A stretch of DNA of 64,000 bases from Bacillota bacterium (lineage in GTDB: Bacteria > Bacillota > Clostridia > Acetivibrionales > DSM-1351): NCBI GenBank assembly GCA_023415305.1, contig JAEZKZ010000016.1, forward strand, positions 1-64,000. Reading direction: 5' to 3'. The position numbers were made by a program, and so were the translations under genes. Shown here piece by piece: positions 24,806 to 33,553 of the stretch (position 1 is the stretch's first letter; each line of letters starts with the position of its first letter). The notes below the pieces were generated by a model. That model searched no databases. It saw only the letters and a list, made by a program, of their open reading frames with translations, and was not told the DNA's origin.

Positions 24806-27307
24806 CTATACCTTCTTTAAATTTGCAAGGGAAGCCATAAGCCTTTTCATTCCAGTCCCCTCAAACTGAATCTCCAGCATCTGATCCCCATTATCGGTAG
24901 TTGCCTTGGTTATAGTACCTTTTCCGAATTTTTTATGTTCTACCTGTTCTCCGACACTAAAATGAGCTGATCCTGCTCCTGAGGACGATGTCACTCCTGC
25001 TCCCTTAAAAGTTGACTTTTCCTGAACCCCTTTTCCAAATAAACTACCGGAAGAAGAACTTTGACTAAAGGGACTGCTGCCGGAGCCTGAATTCCCTCCG
25101 AATCCCCGGGATACAAGGTTTGAGTTAAGTAAATCCTTTAAAGAGCCGGTTCCGGCTGCCTTGGGCTTATCCTGTCCAGAACTGGCTGAAGCTCTGTTTT
25201 CCCATGGAAGCCCTGTTTCTGAAGGCACTGGTGTATTCCGCCCCTTTGTTGAACCGGAACTCCAAGTTTGATTTGAACTCCAACTTTGATTCGAACTCCA
25301 ACTTTGATTTGAACTCCAAGTTTGAGCTTTAGTCCAACCAACTGTTTCCTTTTGTTGACGGGGTGCACTTCCTGCAGCCCCGAATGGGGACTCTACCAAT
25401 TCCTCCGGTATTTCCGAAAGAAATCTTGAGGGTTTGTTATAGCTGGAGTTTCCGAAAAGGGTTCTAAACCGGGCGTTTGATAAATACAGTTTTTCTCTGG
25501 CACGGGTTATACCTACATAGCAAAGTCGTCTTTCCTCCTCCAGTTGATCAGGCCCCTCTGTAATTGCTCTATAGCCAGGGAAAACGCCCTCCTCCATACC
25601 CGGAATGAAGACAACAGGAAACTCAAGCCCTTTGGCGCTGTGCATTGTCATCAATACAACATAGTCCTGTTCTTCCTCCAGATTGTCCAGATCGGACACA
25701 AGGGATATGTGCGCCAGGAATTCCTCCAGGCTGTTGTCTTCACTCTGCTTTTCAAACTCTATTGCAACAGATTTTAATTCTTTTATGTTTTCAATTCTTG
25801 ATTGTGCCTCAACAGTATTTTCAATTTCATACTCCCTTAAAACTCCTGTATCGTCAACCACCATTTCAAGTAAATCTGCGATGCCCATATTTTCCTTCAT
25901 AGTTCTGAGCTTCAGAATCATTGTGGCAAAATTGTTCAGCTTATTTGCAGCTCTTTTTAAGGCAGGGCATTCATCAGCGGCTGAGATAATGGAAAATATG
26001 GAGACTCCGCTTTCAAATGCCAGATCTTCGGCTGTTTCTACCGTAGCATCACCTATTCCACGCTTTGGAACATTTATAACCCTTTTTAAGCTGACATTAT
26101 CGGCGGGATTCTGTATAAGCCTGAGGTAAGCAATAATATCCTTAATTTCCTTTCTGTCATAGAACTTCTGACCGCCGACAATTTTATAGGGAAGACCCTC
26201 ACGCATAAACATTTCTTCAAGTACACGGGACTGAGCATTTATTCTGTATAAAACGGCAAAATCCTTGAATTTACGCCCTTCATCTTTAATAAGCCTCTGA
26301 ATTTCTCTTGCGGTATAAAGTGCTTCCTCATGCTCGTTATCATTCTCGCACATGACTATTTTATTGCCGCCCTCGTTGTCTGTCCAAAGGCTTTTACACT
26401 TTCTGCCGGTATTGTTTTTGATGACATGGTTTGCAGCATCCAAAATAGTTTGGGTTGATCTGTAGTTCTGCTCGAGCTTTACTGTTTTACAGCCTTTAAA
26501 GTCCTTTTCAAAGTCCAGAATATTTCTAATATTTGCACCTCTCCAGCTGTAAATCCCCTGATCATCATCACCAACTACACAAAGATTTCCATGGGCCTCG
26601 GATAGTTTTCTAACCAGCATGTATTGTGCTGTATTGGTATCCTGATACTCATCCACCAGTACATATCTGAATTTCCTCTGGTAAAAATTTAATACCTCAG
26701 GATACTCCTTAAAAAGCTTTATGGTATACATTATGATATCATCAAAATCCAAGGCATTATTGTTCTTCAGCTTTTTCTGATACAGAGTATAAAGTTTCGA
26801 GATTTTACCCAGCCGAAAATCCGAAGAGTACAGCTTTTCATAGTGTTCAGCATCAATTAGTTCATTTTTCTGTTTCCCAATATTTTCAAGAACAGATTTT
26901 GGGGGAAAGTTCTTTTCATTTATGTTCAGTTCTTTGATACACTCTTTTATTACCACCTGCTGATCCTGTGTATCATAAATGACGAAACTCCTGTCATACC
27001 CAAGCTTTTCAATATCTCTTCTCAATATCCTGATACATATCGAGTGAAAGGTACCTACCCACATGTCGTTGCTAAGGTCCCCTATGAGATTTTCAATTCT
27101 TTCTCTCATCTCTCTTGCAGCTTTATTTGTAAAGGTAATTGCCAATATATTTGATGGGAAAACCCCTTGTTCCTTTATCAAGTACGCTATTCTGTTTGTA
27201 AGAACTCTTGTCTTACCTGAGCCTGCTCCTGCCAGTATCAAAAGCGGTCCTTCATTGTGAAGTACTGCTGTTTTTTGTTCCATATTTAACCCGTCTAATA
27301 AACTCAT
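24806..27307 (-). CDS. pcrA: ATP-dependent DNA helicase PcrA/UvrD
   Basis: An 833-residue SF1A helicase for repair and rolling-circle replication. It has the Q-motif/N-terminus LDGLNMEQKTAVLH, Walker A (LAGAGSGKTRVLTNRIAYL, about residues 26-44), motif II VDEYQDTN, motif III VVGDDDQGIYSWRGA, motif IV LEQNYRSTQTILDAAN, motif V (VVLMTMHSAKGLEFPVVF) and motif VI (EERRLCYVGITRAREKLYL). The C-terminus ends in a Tudor-like RNA polymerase-binding domain (HKKFGKGTITKATTDNGD...). Between helicase core and Tudor domain lies a low-complexity linker of Ser/Gly/Gln/Trp, including four 18-bp DNA repeats encoding WSSNQS units. Confidence 0.97.
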   Translation of the reverse strand: MSLLDGLNMEQKTAVLHNEGPLLILAGAGSGKTRVLTNRIAYLIKEQGVFPSNILAITFTNKAAREMRERIENLIGDLSNDMWVGTFHSICIRILRRDIEKLGYDRSFVIYDTQDQQVVIKECIKELNINEKNFPPKSVLENIGKQKNELIDAEHYEKLYSSDFRLGKISKLYTLYQKKLKNNNALDFDDIIMYTIKLFKEYPEVLNFYQRKFRYVLVDEYQDTNTAQYMLVRKLSEAHGNLCVVGDDDQGIYSWRGANIRNILDFEKDFKGCKTVKLEQNYRSTQTILDAANHVIKNNTGRKCKSLWTDNEGGNKIVMCENDNEHEEALYTAREIQRLIKDEGRKFKDFAVLYRINAQSRVLEEMFMREGLPYKIVGGQKFYDRKEIKDIIAYLRLIQNPADNVSLKRVINVPKRGIGDATVETAEDLAFESGVSIFSIISAADECPALKRAANKLNNFATMILKLRTMKENMGIADLLEMVVDDTGVLREYEIENTVEAQSRIENIKELKSVAIEFEKQSEDNSLEEFLAHISLVSDLDNLEEEQDYVVLMTMHSAKGLEFPVVFIPGMEEGVFPGYRAITEGPDQLEEERRLCYVGITRAREKLYLSNARFRTLFGNSSYNKPSRFLSEIPEELVESPFGAAGSAPRQQKETVGWTKAQTWSSNQSWSSNQSWSSNQTWSSGSTKGRNTPVPSETGLPWENRASASSGQDKPKAAGTGSLKDLLNSNLVSRGFGGNSGSGSSPFSQSSSSGSLFGKGVQEKSTFKGAGVTSSSGAGSAHFSVGEQVEHKKFGKGTITKATTDNGDQMLEIQFEGTGMKRLMASLANLKKV
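25257..25325. repeat. 18-bp tandem repeats inside pcrA
   Basis: Four near-identical 18-bp units (GAACTCCAASTTTGATTY on the plus strand, last one diverging) encode the repeated hexapeptide WSSNQS/T in the PcrA linker. In-frame repeats of this kind expand and contract easily. Confidence 0.9.
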
Positions 27308-27343
27308 TTCAATCCTCCGTCAGTATTAACCCCATACAAAAAA

Positions 27344-27371
27344 CAAAAAAACAACCAAGCAGCTTAGTTGT
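27344..27371 (-). terminator. aroK terminator
   Basis: ACAACCAAGC (27351-27360) and GCTTAGTTGT (27362-27371, approximately) form a stem followed by a run of T on the minus strand. Confidence 0.8.
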
Positions 27372-27400
27372 CCTTTTATTATATTTCATTTTTAGTTTCA

Positions 27401-27904
27401 TTACAAGGAAGCCAATTTGTTATGAACCGCCGCAAGGGTATCCTCAATAGAATTATTCGAGCATTCCAGCTTAATATCGGCATATTTTTCATATAAGGGG
27501 GCCCTCTCTCTGTAAATATCTTCAAGGGTCTGGCCTTTTTCAAGAACCACTCCTCTGGTCTTTAGATTCCTAAGCCTTTTGTTGACTGTTTCCATTTCTA
27601 TATGAAGATAAATGACAGTACTGTTTTTCTTAAGGTGCTCCATGGCTTTTTCACTGTAAACTACACTTCCGCCAGTAGCGATAACTGTGTTAGTACAATT
27701 AAGTGATAAAATGGCCTTCTCTTCAATTTCAAGAAAGATCCCTGAACCTTCATTATTCAGAATCTCCTGCAGAAGTTTTCCCTGCTGGGTTTGAATCAGA
27801 ACATCAGTATCAACAAAATCCATCCCGAAATTCTTAGCAATTATAACACCAACCGTACTTTTTCCAGCACTAGGCATACCAATTAAAACAATATTTCTCA
27901 ACAT
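27401..27904 (-). CDS. aroK: Shikimate kinase
   Basis: A 167-residue P-loop kinase that phosphorylates shikimate at O3 in the chorismate pathway. Walker A is GMPSAGKST (about residues 9-17), the shikimate-binding Asp is in DFVDTDVLI, and the GG loop is VIATGGSVVYSE; a lid with RNLKTRGVVL follows. Length is standard. It stands alone between pcrA and the LTA-synthase gene, not in an aro cluster. Its start has a weak AGGAGCC site. Confidence 0.88.
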   Translation of the reverse strand: MLRNIVLIGMPSAGKSTVGVIIAKNFGMDFVDTDVLIQTQQGKLLQEILNNEGSGIFLEIEEKAILSLNCTNTVIATGGSVVYSEKAMEHLKKNSTVIYLHIEMETVNKRLRNLKTRGVVLEKGQTLEDIYRERAPLYEKYADIKLECSNNSIEDTLAAVHNKLASL

Positions 27905-27988
27905 CAGGCTCCTTCCTACATTAGGCTCCTACCTACATCGGATAAAACTAATCAACTCAAGTGTATAATTCCAATATGCTAAAAAAAG

Positions 27989-29872
27989 TTATCTATTCTT
28001 GAAAAAGTCTGCTCTTATTGCCATATCGGCATACTCTAGCCCTTTAAGCAATTCTTCCTTTTTTGCTTCATCGATTTTGCCCCGGAATTCACCATTTGCC
28101 AGTACCACATAGTCCTCTTTTGTGTTTAACAGATTCCTTCCAAACACAGTAGACTCATATTCACTTTCATCTACTCCAAAAAGGTATAGGAGAGTGGGCA
28201 TAAGATCGATTTGTCCACCTATTGTATGGATTGTCTGAGCCTGCTGTCCCTTACTGTATATAAGCAAAGGGATTTTTTTATCGTTCTCAAGCCACCATTG
28301 CTGAGACGGCTGTATACTTTGTATTTCGTCCTTAAAGTATTTATGAACAGAATCATGATCTCCGTATATTACCAACACTGTGTTATCAAGTACTCCTGAC
28401 TTTTCAAGTTCATCAATAAATGTTCCGATACACCTGTCCGTATAATTTATGCTCTGGAAGTAACCCCCAAGTCTGCTGTCAGCCAGTTCGCCCGTCAGCT
28501 TCAGCTTTTGATACCTCAAAGGCATCTCGAAGGGTGAATGGCTGGTCAATGTGACCATAAAATTATAAAAGGGGGCTTTCTGATTAATCACAGTGTCCTT
28601 TACCTGTCTTAAAAAGGACCCATCACTTAATCCCAGAAAAATAACCTCATCCATTTCAAAGCTTTTGGAATCTATACACTGCTGGAAACCCATATTATCC
28701 AGAGCCTCCATCCAGTTCCAGTATTCTCCGTTATCAGGATGAATGGCCTTTGTAGAATAGCCGTGCTTTTCCATTATTGCAGGCAGTGAATTGTAGGTGG
28801 TATAAGGAAACCTGAAAAAGGTACTGCCCTTTCTAACCGGAAATACCGATGTATTTGTCATCAAGTCTGCATCTGAGCTGGTTCCCTCATTTATCTGAGT
28901 GTAATAGTTATTAAAGTATAAACTGTTTGATAATAGTTTGTTAAGTGTCGGCGTTACCTCCTGCCCATCAACAGATTGTCCGATGACGAAATTCTCAAGA
29001 GATTCAACCTGCAGAACCAGAAGGTTTTTTCCTTTATAAATTCCCTTATAGCTGTTCGGAGGCAACTTTTCATTTTTTTCATCTATCCAGTTCTGAATTG
29101 CAGTCCTGTCTTTGTCAGATATCTTGTAAGGCTTGAAATCCGAGAAAAACACATAGCAGTCGTACACATGATACCCCATAGGAGAAGTGTTACTGATGGT
29201 CTGAGCAGGATTCCAATGAGTATAAAAAATATAGTCATTTTTGTCATTACCGTATTTGTCAATAATTATATGGTTTACAGTAATGTATCCCACCGATAGG
29301 ATAACAATAGTAAAAAATGCAATCAATCTGGCTTTAAGGCTTGTAAATAACGGAGAAGAATAATAAACCATCTTTCTTGTTATTATCAATAAAACTGCAA
29401 TAATTGGAATATCAAAATAAAAAACAATATCACAGGGCCTGAACATTGCAAATATACTATCCCACAAATTGTTCAGATTTCCTGTCTGCCGCAGGAGCTG
29501 GGTAGAAAGGAAATTTCCACTGGCCCTGATATATACAGCATCAAAGGAAAATAAAAAGGAGCATAAAAAATTGAGAATCAGTAAAAGCCAAAGCCTTCCC
29601 TTATTCCTGGCCAGATAGCTAAAGGATAAAACGATCAATAAAAATGCAACACATATTGACATGTACTTTATGTTTCTCAGGCCCCGAGTCATGTCGATCA
29701 AGGATTGATTATTGCTGTTTACAAATCCCATGAGTACAACTGATTTAAGAAGCAGCATTCCAAATGTTATAAACATCAGCCACTCCTGAGCCAGGCACCC
29801 AAAAAACCCATACCCTCTGTTCAAGTTTCTTCTATGAGCTACGGTAATACCGTAAGAAGTTTTTGCCATCAT
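27989..29872 (-). CDS. LTA synthase family membrane sulfatase
   Basis: A 627-residue LtaS-type protein. The N-terminal half has about five membrane segments (residues about 30-50, 70-88, 93-112, 145-165, 178-198). The C-terminal sulfatase-fold domain is extracellular, with the metal-binding glutamate in LVLQVESLENF, the catalytic threonine in EGTSSDADLMTN, and VIYGDHDS. LtaS enzymes transfer glycerol phosphate from phosphatidylglycerol to a glycolipid anchor; whether this one makes lipoteichoic acid or another phosphoglycerol decoration cannot be decided from sequence. It is a single gene, not in an evident operon. Confidence 0.9.
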   Translation of the reverse strand: MMAKTSYGITVAHRRNLNRGYGFFGCLAQEWLMFITFGMLLLKSVVLMGFVNSNNQSLIDMTRGLRNIKYMSICVAFLLIVLSFSYLARNKGRLWLLLILNFLCSFLFSFDAVYIRASGNFLSTQLLRQTGNLNNLWDSIFAMFRPCDIVFYFDIPIIAVLLIITRKMVYYSSPLFTSLKARLIAFFTIVILSVGYITVNHIIIDKYGNDKNDYIFYTHWNPAQTISNTSPMGYHVYDCYVFFSDFKPYKISDKDRTAIQNWIDEKNEKLPPNSYKGIYKGKNLLVLQVESLENFVIGQSVDGQEVTPTLNKLLSNSLYFNNYYTQINEGTSSDADLMTNTSVFPVRKGSTFFRFPYTTYNSLPAIMEKHGYSTKAIHPDNGEYWNWMEALDNMGFQQCIDSKSFEMDEVIFLGLSDGSFLRQVKDTVINQKAPFYNFMVTLTSHSPFEMPLRYQKLKLTGELADSRLGGYFQSINYTDRCIGTFIDELEKSGVLDNTVLVIYGDHDSVHKYFKDEIQSIQPSQQWWLENDKKIPLLIYSKGQQAQTIHTIGGQIDLMPTLLYLFGVDESEYESTVFGRNLLNTKEDYVVLANGEFRGKIDEAKKEELLKGLEYADMAIRADFFKNR

Positions 29873-30056
29873 ATTATATTATCTCCCATAGAATACATAT
29901 TTTTGAAACAAATTTGTAGTTATTATATTACTTTAGCAGATATAAAGTCAATTACTGCCGGTATAAATAAGTGTTGATATAAATTCTGATTAATATTTCA
30001 AGCCTTTTTGAGTTTTAACTATAGCTCTCTGGACAATGTGATAATATCGAACTTCT

Positions 30057-31007
30057 CTATTCCCTAAGCATTGCAGCCCCAACAATTCCAGCATCATTTC
30101 CCATTTCAGCCGCTTTAAGATCGGCTATTTTTATATTATAGGCCGGAGCAAATGTATTTTCCATCATATATTTTCTTAACGGCTTAAGGAGAAACTCACC
30201 CTCTTTGCACACTCCACCACCTATAACAATTACTTCGGGCTGAAAACTGTTTACAATATTAGCAAGTCCTTCACCGATATACCCTATATATTTATCTACT
30301 ACCGATATAGCAGTTTTGTCACCCTGTTTTGCAGCATCAAAGACTGTTTTTGCATCAATTTTCTCTATATCACCTTCAACCAGTCTATTTATTAGTGAAT
30401 CAGGATTTTCTTCTGCAGCCTTCTTAGTCTGACGGATACACGCCGTCGCTGATGCATAGTGCTCCCAGCAGCCTCTTCTGCCACAGTTGCAAAGTTCCCC
30501 ATCCATTTTCAGAACTGTATGTCCTAGTTCAGTTGCTGCACTGTTAAAACCACTGAAGATTTTCCCGTCAATAATGATACCGCTTCCTATTCCTGTACCA
30601 ATTGTCACTGTTACCGATGTTTTATAACCCCTTGCTGCCCCGGCAACACTTTCGGCATATGCTGCTATATTTGCATCGTTATTAACATACACAGGCAAAT
30701 CTATATACTTTTTAAGTTCATCTCTTAATGGGACATCTCTGAACTTCAAGTTACTTGCGTAAACAATTTTGCCTTCCTTACAGTCAGGTACTCCAGGACT
30801 TCCGATACCTATACTTTTGAAATCACTTATAGTTAGTCCCTGTCCCTGAATTAAATCATTTATGAGCTTTGCCATGTCTTTAATTATTTCGGGGTATTCT
30901 CTCTCTCTCTTAGTTGGGACAGATGCTTTTGAAAAGATTTTTCCGTCTTCATTAACCAGGCCTGCTGCAATATTAGTGCCACCCAAATCTACTCCGATAT
31001 AGTACAT
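30057..31007 (-). CDS. glcK: ROK-family glucokinase
   Basis: A 316-residue ROK kinase. The ATP-binding motif is GVDLGGTNIAAGLV at the N-terminus, the sugar-binding residues are in NNDANIAAYAE and ELGHTVL, and the zinc motif is CNCGRRGCWEHYAS (CxCGxxGCxE). It lacks the N-terminal DNA-binding domain of ROK repressors, so it is an enzyme, most likely phosphorylating glucose. The ribosome site AGGAGT precedes the ATG. Confidence 0.9.
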   Translation of the reverse strand: MYYIGVDLGGTNIAAGLVNEDGKIFSKASVPTKREREYPEIIKDMAKLINDLIQGQGLTISDFKSIGIGSPGVPDCKEGKIVYASNLKFRDVPLRDELKKYIDLPVYVNNDANIAAYAESVAGAARGYKTSVTVTIGTGIGSGIIIDGKIFSGFNSAATELGHTVLKMDGELCNCGRRGCWEHYASATACIRQTKKAAEENPDSLINRLVEGDIEKIDAKTVFDAAKQGDKTAISVVDKYIGYIGEGLANIVNSFQPEVIVIGGGVCKEGEFLLKPLRKYMMENTFAPAYNIKIADLKAAEMGNDAGIVGAAMLRE

Positions 31008-31090
31008 ATATTACTCCTCACATTATTATAATTAGTTTTACTTTAATATAATTCTAATAAAATAACAATACATTTTGTCAATCACCAAAC

Positions 31091-31134
31091 AAAAAGCTCC
31101 CTTCCTGATATTAGTAAAAGGAAAAGGAGCTTTT
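31091..31134 (-). terminator. hpf terminator
   Basis: AAAAGCTCC (31092-31100) and GGAGCTTTT (31126-31134) with an inner TCCT/AGGA pair; T run on the minus strand. Confidence 0.85.
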
Positions 31135-31160
31135 GTAACCTTATAAATAATTAACAAGTA

Positions 31161-31691
31161 CTAGAACTCAGGCTCAATCAATCCATAGTTTCCATCCTTA
31201 CGCTTGTAAACAACATTTACCTGTCTACTGTCTGCATTATAGAACATAAAGAATTCATGACCCAGCAGATTCATTTGAAGTATAGCTTCCTCAACATCCA
31301 TGGGCTTAACTGCAAATCTCTTCGATCTAACAATTTTAAACTCTTTCTCTTCTGTGATTTCTTCGGTGAATTTAAAATTTTCAAACTGGAAATCATGCTC
31401 ATGAAGCCTTCTTTCCAGTCTAGTTTTGTTTTTTCTGATTTGTCTTTCAAGAAGGTCTACAGTTCTGTCTATTGAAGAATACATATCTTCATTTGATTCT
31501 TCTGCCCTGAATACTATCCCATTAAAAGGTATAGTAACTTCAACAATTTGTCTGGTCCTTTGGACACTCAAAGTTACGTGTGCTTCTGTTTCATTTGTAA
31601 AAAATTTATCTAGTTTGTTAATTTTCTTTGTTACCCTTTCTTTAAGACCTTCGGTAACATCGATATTTTTTCCAGTAATAATTATCTTCAT
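31161..31691 (-). CDS. hpf: Ribosome hibernation promoting factor, long form
   Basis: A 176-residue long HPF (RaiA/YvyD family). The N-terminal domain (MKIIITGKNIDVTEGLKERV, KLDKFF) binds the 30S decoding region. The C-terminal domain (IVRSKRFAVKPMDVEEAILQMNLLGHEFFMFYNADS) mediates dimerisation to 100S ribosomes. The ATG at 31691 gives the family N-terminus and has GAGAGGGG about 8 nt upstream; the longer reading adds 11 residues absent from the family. A DnaA-box-like cluster lies about 220-300 nt upstream. Confidence 0.95.
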   Translation of the reverse strand: MKIIITGKNIDVTEGLKERVTKKINKLDKFFTNETEAHVTLSVQRTRQIVEVTIPFNGIVFRAEESNEDMYSSIDRTVDLLERQIRKNKTRLERRLHEHDFQFENFKFTEEITEEKEFKIVRSKRFAVKPMDVEEAILQMNLLGHEFFMFYNADSRQVNVVYKRKDGNYGLIEPEF

Positions 31692-31911
31692 AATAACAGC
31701 CCCTCTCCGAGTTTTTGTGTGCAATCATCTTTAGTGCATTTACTAAAATAGTACTTGTTTAGGTTAATATAATTCTACATAAACAGGACAAAATCCTTCA
31801 AAATTAGCAACGATTTTATATTAATATACCTTAATTTTTTATAAGCCTTATAGATTAGATATGGCAATTAATACAACAGTTTTGCACAATTCTTCAACAA
31901 AACAGGTGTTT

Positions 31912-31987
31912 TGTGTATAGTTTTCTGTGGATAATGTGTATAACCCTGTTCATAACTGCTATTCTCAGGAATTTTGCCTGTGGAATA
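31912..31987 (+). promoter_or_regulatory. DnaA-box-like cluster
   Basis: The 480-nt gap between hpf and the zinc-ribbon gene holds a row of 9-mers fitting TGTGNATAA, the complement of the DnaA box: TGTGTATAG (31912), TGTGGATAA (31926, perfect), TGTGTATAA (31935, perfect), TGTTCATAA (31947) and TGTGGAATA (31979). No dnaA or dnaN is nearby, so this is not an obvious oriC. It could titrate DnaA or regulate hpf. The rest of the gap is AT-rich, with only the zinc-ribbon terminator recognisable. Confidence 0.5.
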
Positions 31988-32111
31988 CTTATTCCTGTCA
32001 ATAGTGCTCTAGATAATCTATTATTAGTAATTTACATTTTTTTATTAATTATATGCCTGCAACTATTTTCAAAGAACAGTATCCGAAAAGAAAGGAATAT
32101 ATCCTACACAC

Positions 32112-32150
32112 TAAAAAAAGTAGGTTGACTAAACAGTCAGCCTACTTATA
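32112..32150 (-). terminator. Terminator after the zinc-ribbon gene
   Basis: AAGTAGGTTGACT (32118-32130) and AGTCAGCCTACTT (32135-32147) form a 13-bp stem with a 4-nt loop, followed by seven T on the minus strand. Confidence 0.92.
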
Positions 32151-32176
32151 AGAATTGTTTATGATATATTCAAATA

Positions 32177-32440
32177 TTACTTTTTACTTGAATAACATTT
32201 GCTGCAATACACTGGTTTGTCCAAATGTGGCTTAAAAGGCACCCTTGTAGTTTGCCCGCACTCAGCACATATCGCATCATATAACTCTTTCTTAGTTGAA
32301 TGCTCTCTTTTACTTCTGCATGCCTTGCATCGTGTTGGTTCATTTTGAAAACCCTTCTCAGCATAAAATTCTTGTTCACCGGCTGAAAAAGTGAAATCCT
32401 CACCACATTCCTTGCAAACCAAGGTTTTGTCATTATACAT
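32177..32440 (-). CDS. Small zinc-ribbon protein
   Basis: An 87-residue protein with three or four CxxC knuckles: VCKECGEDF, RCKACRSKR, ICAECGQTT and YCSKCYSSK. The first half resembles the probable zinc-ribbon domain often found before CxxC elements in Firmicutes; the second resembles a small RNA- or DNA-binding ribbon. The ATG at 32440 has AGGGG 7 nt upstream. It is a single gene with its own terminator. Its function is unknown. Confidence 0.8.
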   Translation of the reverse strand: MYNDKTLVCKECGEDFTFSAGEQEFYAEKGFQNEPTRCKACRSKREHSTKKELYDAICAECGQTTRVPFKPHLDKPVYCSKCYSSKK

Positions 32441-32558
32441 TGTATCGCCCCTCACTTAACAGGTATTTTAATATTTTACATTATATTACATACATTACCA
32501 TTATTCAATATATAATTTTATATGAAGTAATGTATTAGCCTGGTAATCAAGTTCCCCA

Positions 32559-33512
32559 TTATTTATTTCCTGTGCTGATTCCCTCCCACAGCCTTTGGGG
32601 ATACCTGCCTTCTTGAACCATGTCGTTGATAGACTTCTTAACCGTAGGTTTATCTTCCTGGTAGGTTACTCCATACCACTTATTAGTGGTGGAAAGCACT
32701 CTAACATCGGCTTTACCGGATTTTATCAGGTTGTCTACAACAGTCGGGAGAAAAAACTCTGCCTTTAATATATTACTCCTATTATTTTCAAGGAATAAGG
32801 GGAACTGCTCCTCAAGCTCATTAAATAAGCTGGTATTAAAACCCCAGGTGTTCATCGAAACTATATTTCCCTTCGGTATCACACTCCAGTTCCTATCATC
32901 CTCGGTGTATTTGGTTTCTTCACCAAATTTCATTATTTTAGTTCTTTCGTGAATGTCCACAAGATTTCCCCGGGTGTCAACATTACATACTCCCCTTGCA
33001 ACATGGCCGTTTTCTGTCAGAGTATTTTCCAGTATAAAGCCAACCATACAGTAATTATACTTATCTGTAGCGTCCTGACTGTTTGCAAGGAAATCATTAA
33101 GTAGCTTATAGGTATGGGCACCATAAAAATCATCGGCATTAATTACTGCAAAAGGAGTTTTTACCGCCGCCTTAGCACTAAGAACAGCATGTCCTGTTCC
33201 CCAGGGCTTAACCCTACCGACAGGAACAGAAAACCCTTTTGGTAAATTATCGATGTTTTGATAAACATATTCAACATCGATTAAACCCTCAATTTTCTTG
33301 CCTATTACTTCCCTGAAGGTTTCCTCTATTTCTTTCTTAATAATAAATACAACTTTACTGAACCCAGCCCTTATAGCATCGTATATGGAGTACTCCATAA
33401 TTATTTCTCCATTTGGTCCAACAGGATCAATCTGTTTTAAACCACCATATCTGCTTCCCATTCCGGCTGCCATTATTACTAAAGTAGTCTTATTTTGCAT
33501 GTAATTTTGCAT
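32559..33512 (-). CDS. Sugar-phosphate nucleotidyltransferase-like protein
   Basis: A 317-residue nucleotidyltransferase of the GT-A-like fold with the signature VIMAAGMGSRYGGLKQ at the N-terminus and the metal site in VINADDFYG. Family members activate sugar phosphates with UTP, dTTP or GTP; the substrate cannot be told here. It follows galE on the same strand with a 41-nt gap, so a role in UDP-sugar supply for cell-surface polysaccharide is reasonable. The first ATG (33512) has GGGGAG about 9 nt upstream; another ATG lies four codons later. Confidence 0.8.
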   Translation of the reverse strand: MQNYMQNKTTLVIMAAGMGSRYGGLKQIDPVGPNGEIIMEYSIYDAIRAGFSKVVFIIKKEIEETFREVIGKKIEGLIDVEYVYQNIDNLPKGFSVPVGRVKPWGTGHAVLSAKAAVKTPFAVINADDFYGAHTYKLLNDFLANSQDATDKYNYCMVGFILENTLTENGHVARGVCNVDTRGNLVDIHERTKIMKFGEETKYTEDDRNWSVIPKGNIVSMNTWGFNTSLFNELEEQFPLFLENNRSNILKAEFFLPTVVDNLIKSGKADVRVLSTTNKWYGVTYQEDKPTVKKSINDMVQEGRYPQRLWEGISTGNK

Positions 33513-33553
33513 GTAAATTACTCCCCTAATTTTTTGATTGATTGTGTGAATAA

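Noticed and set aside
31913..32128. A 71-codon hydrophobic plus-strand ORF
   Set aside because: No ribosome site; it begins inside the DnaA-box cluster and ends at the zinc-ribbon terminator. AT-rich DNA readily gives hydrophobic frames.
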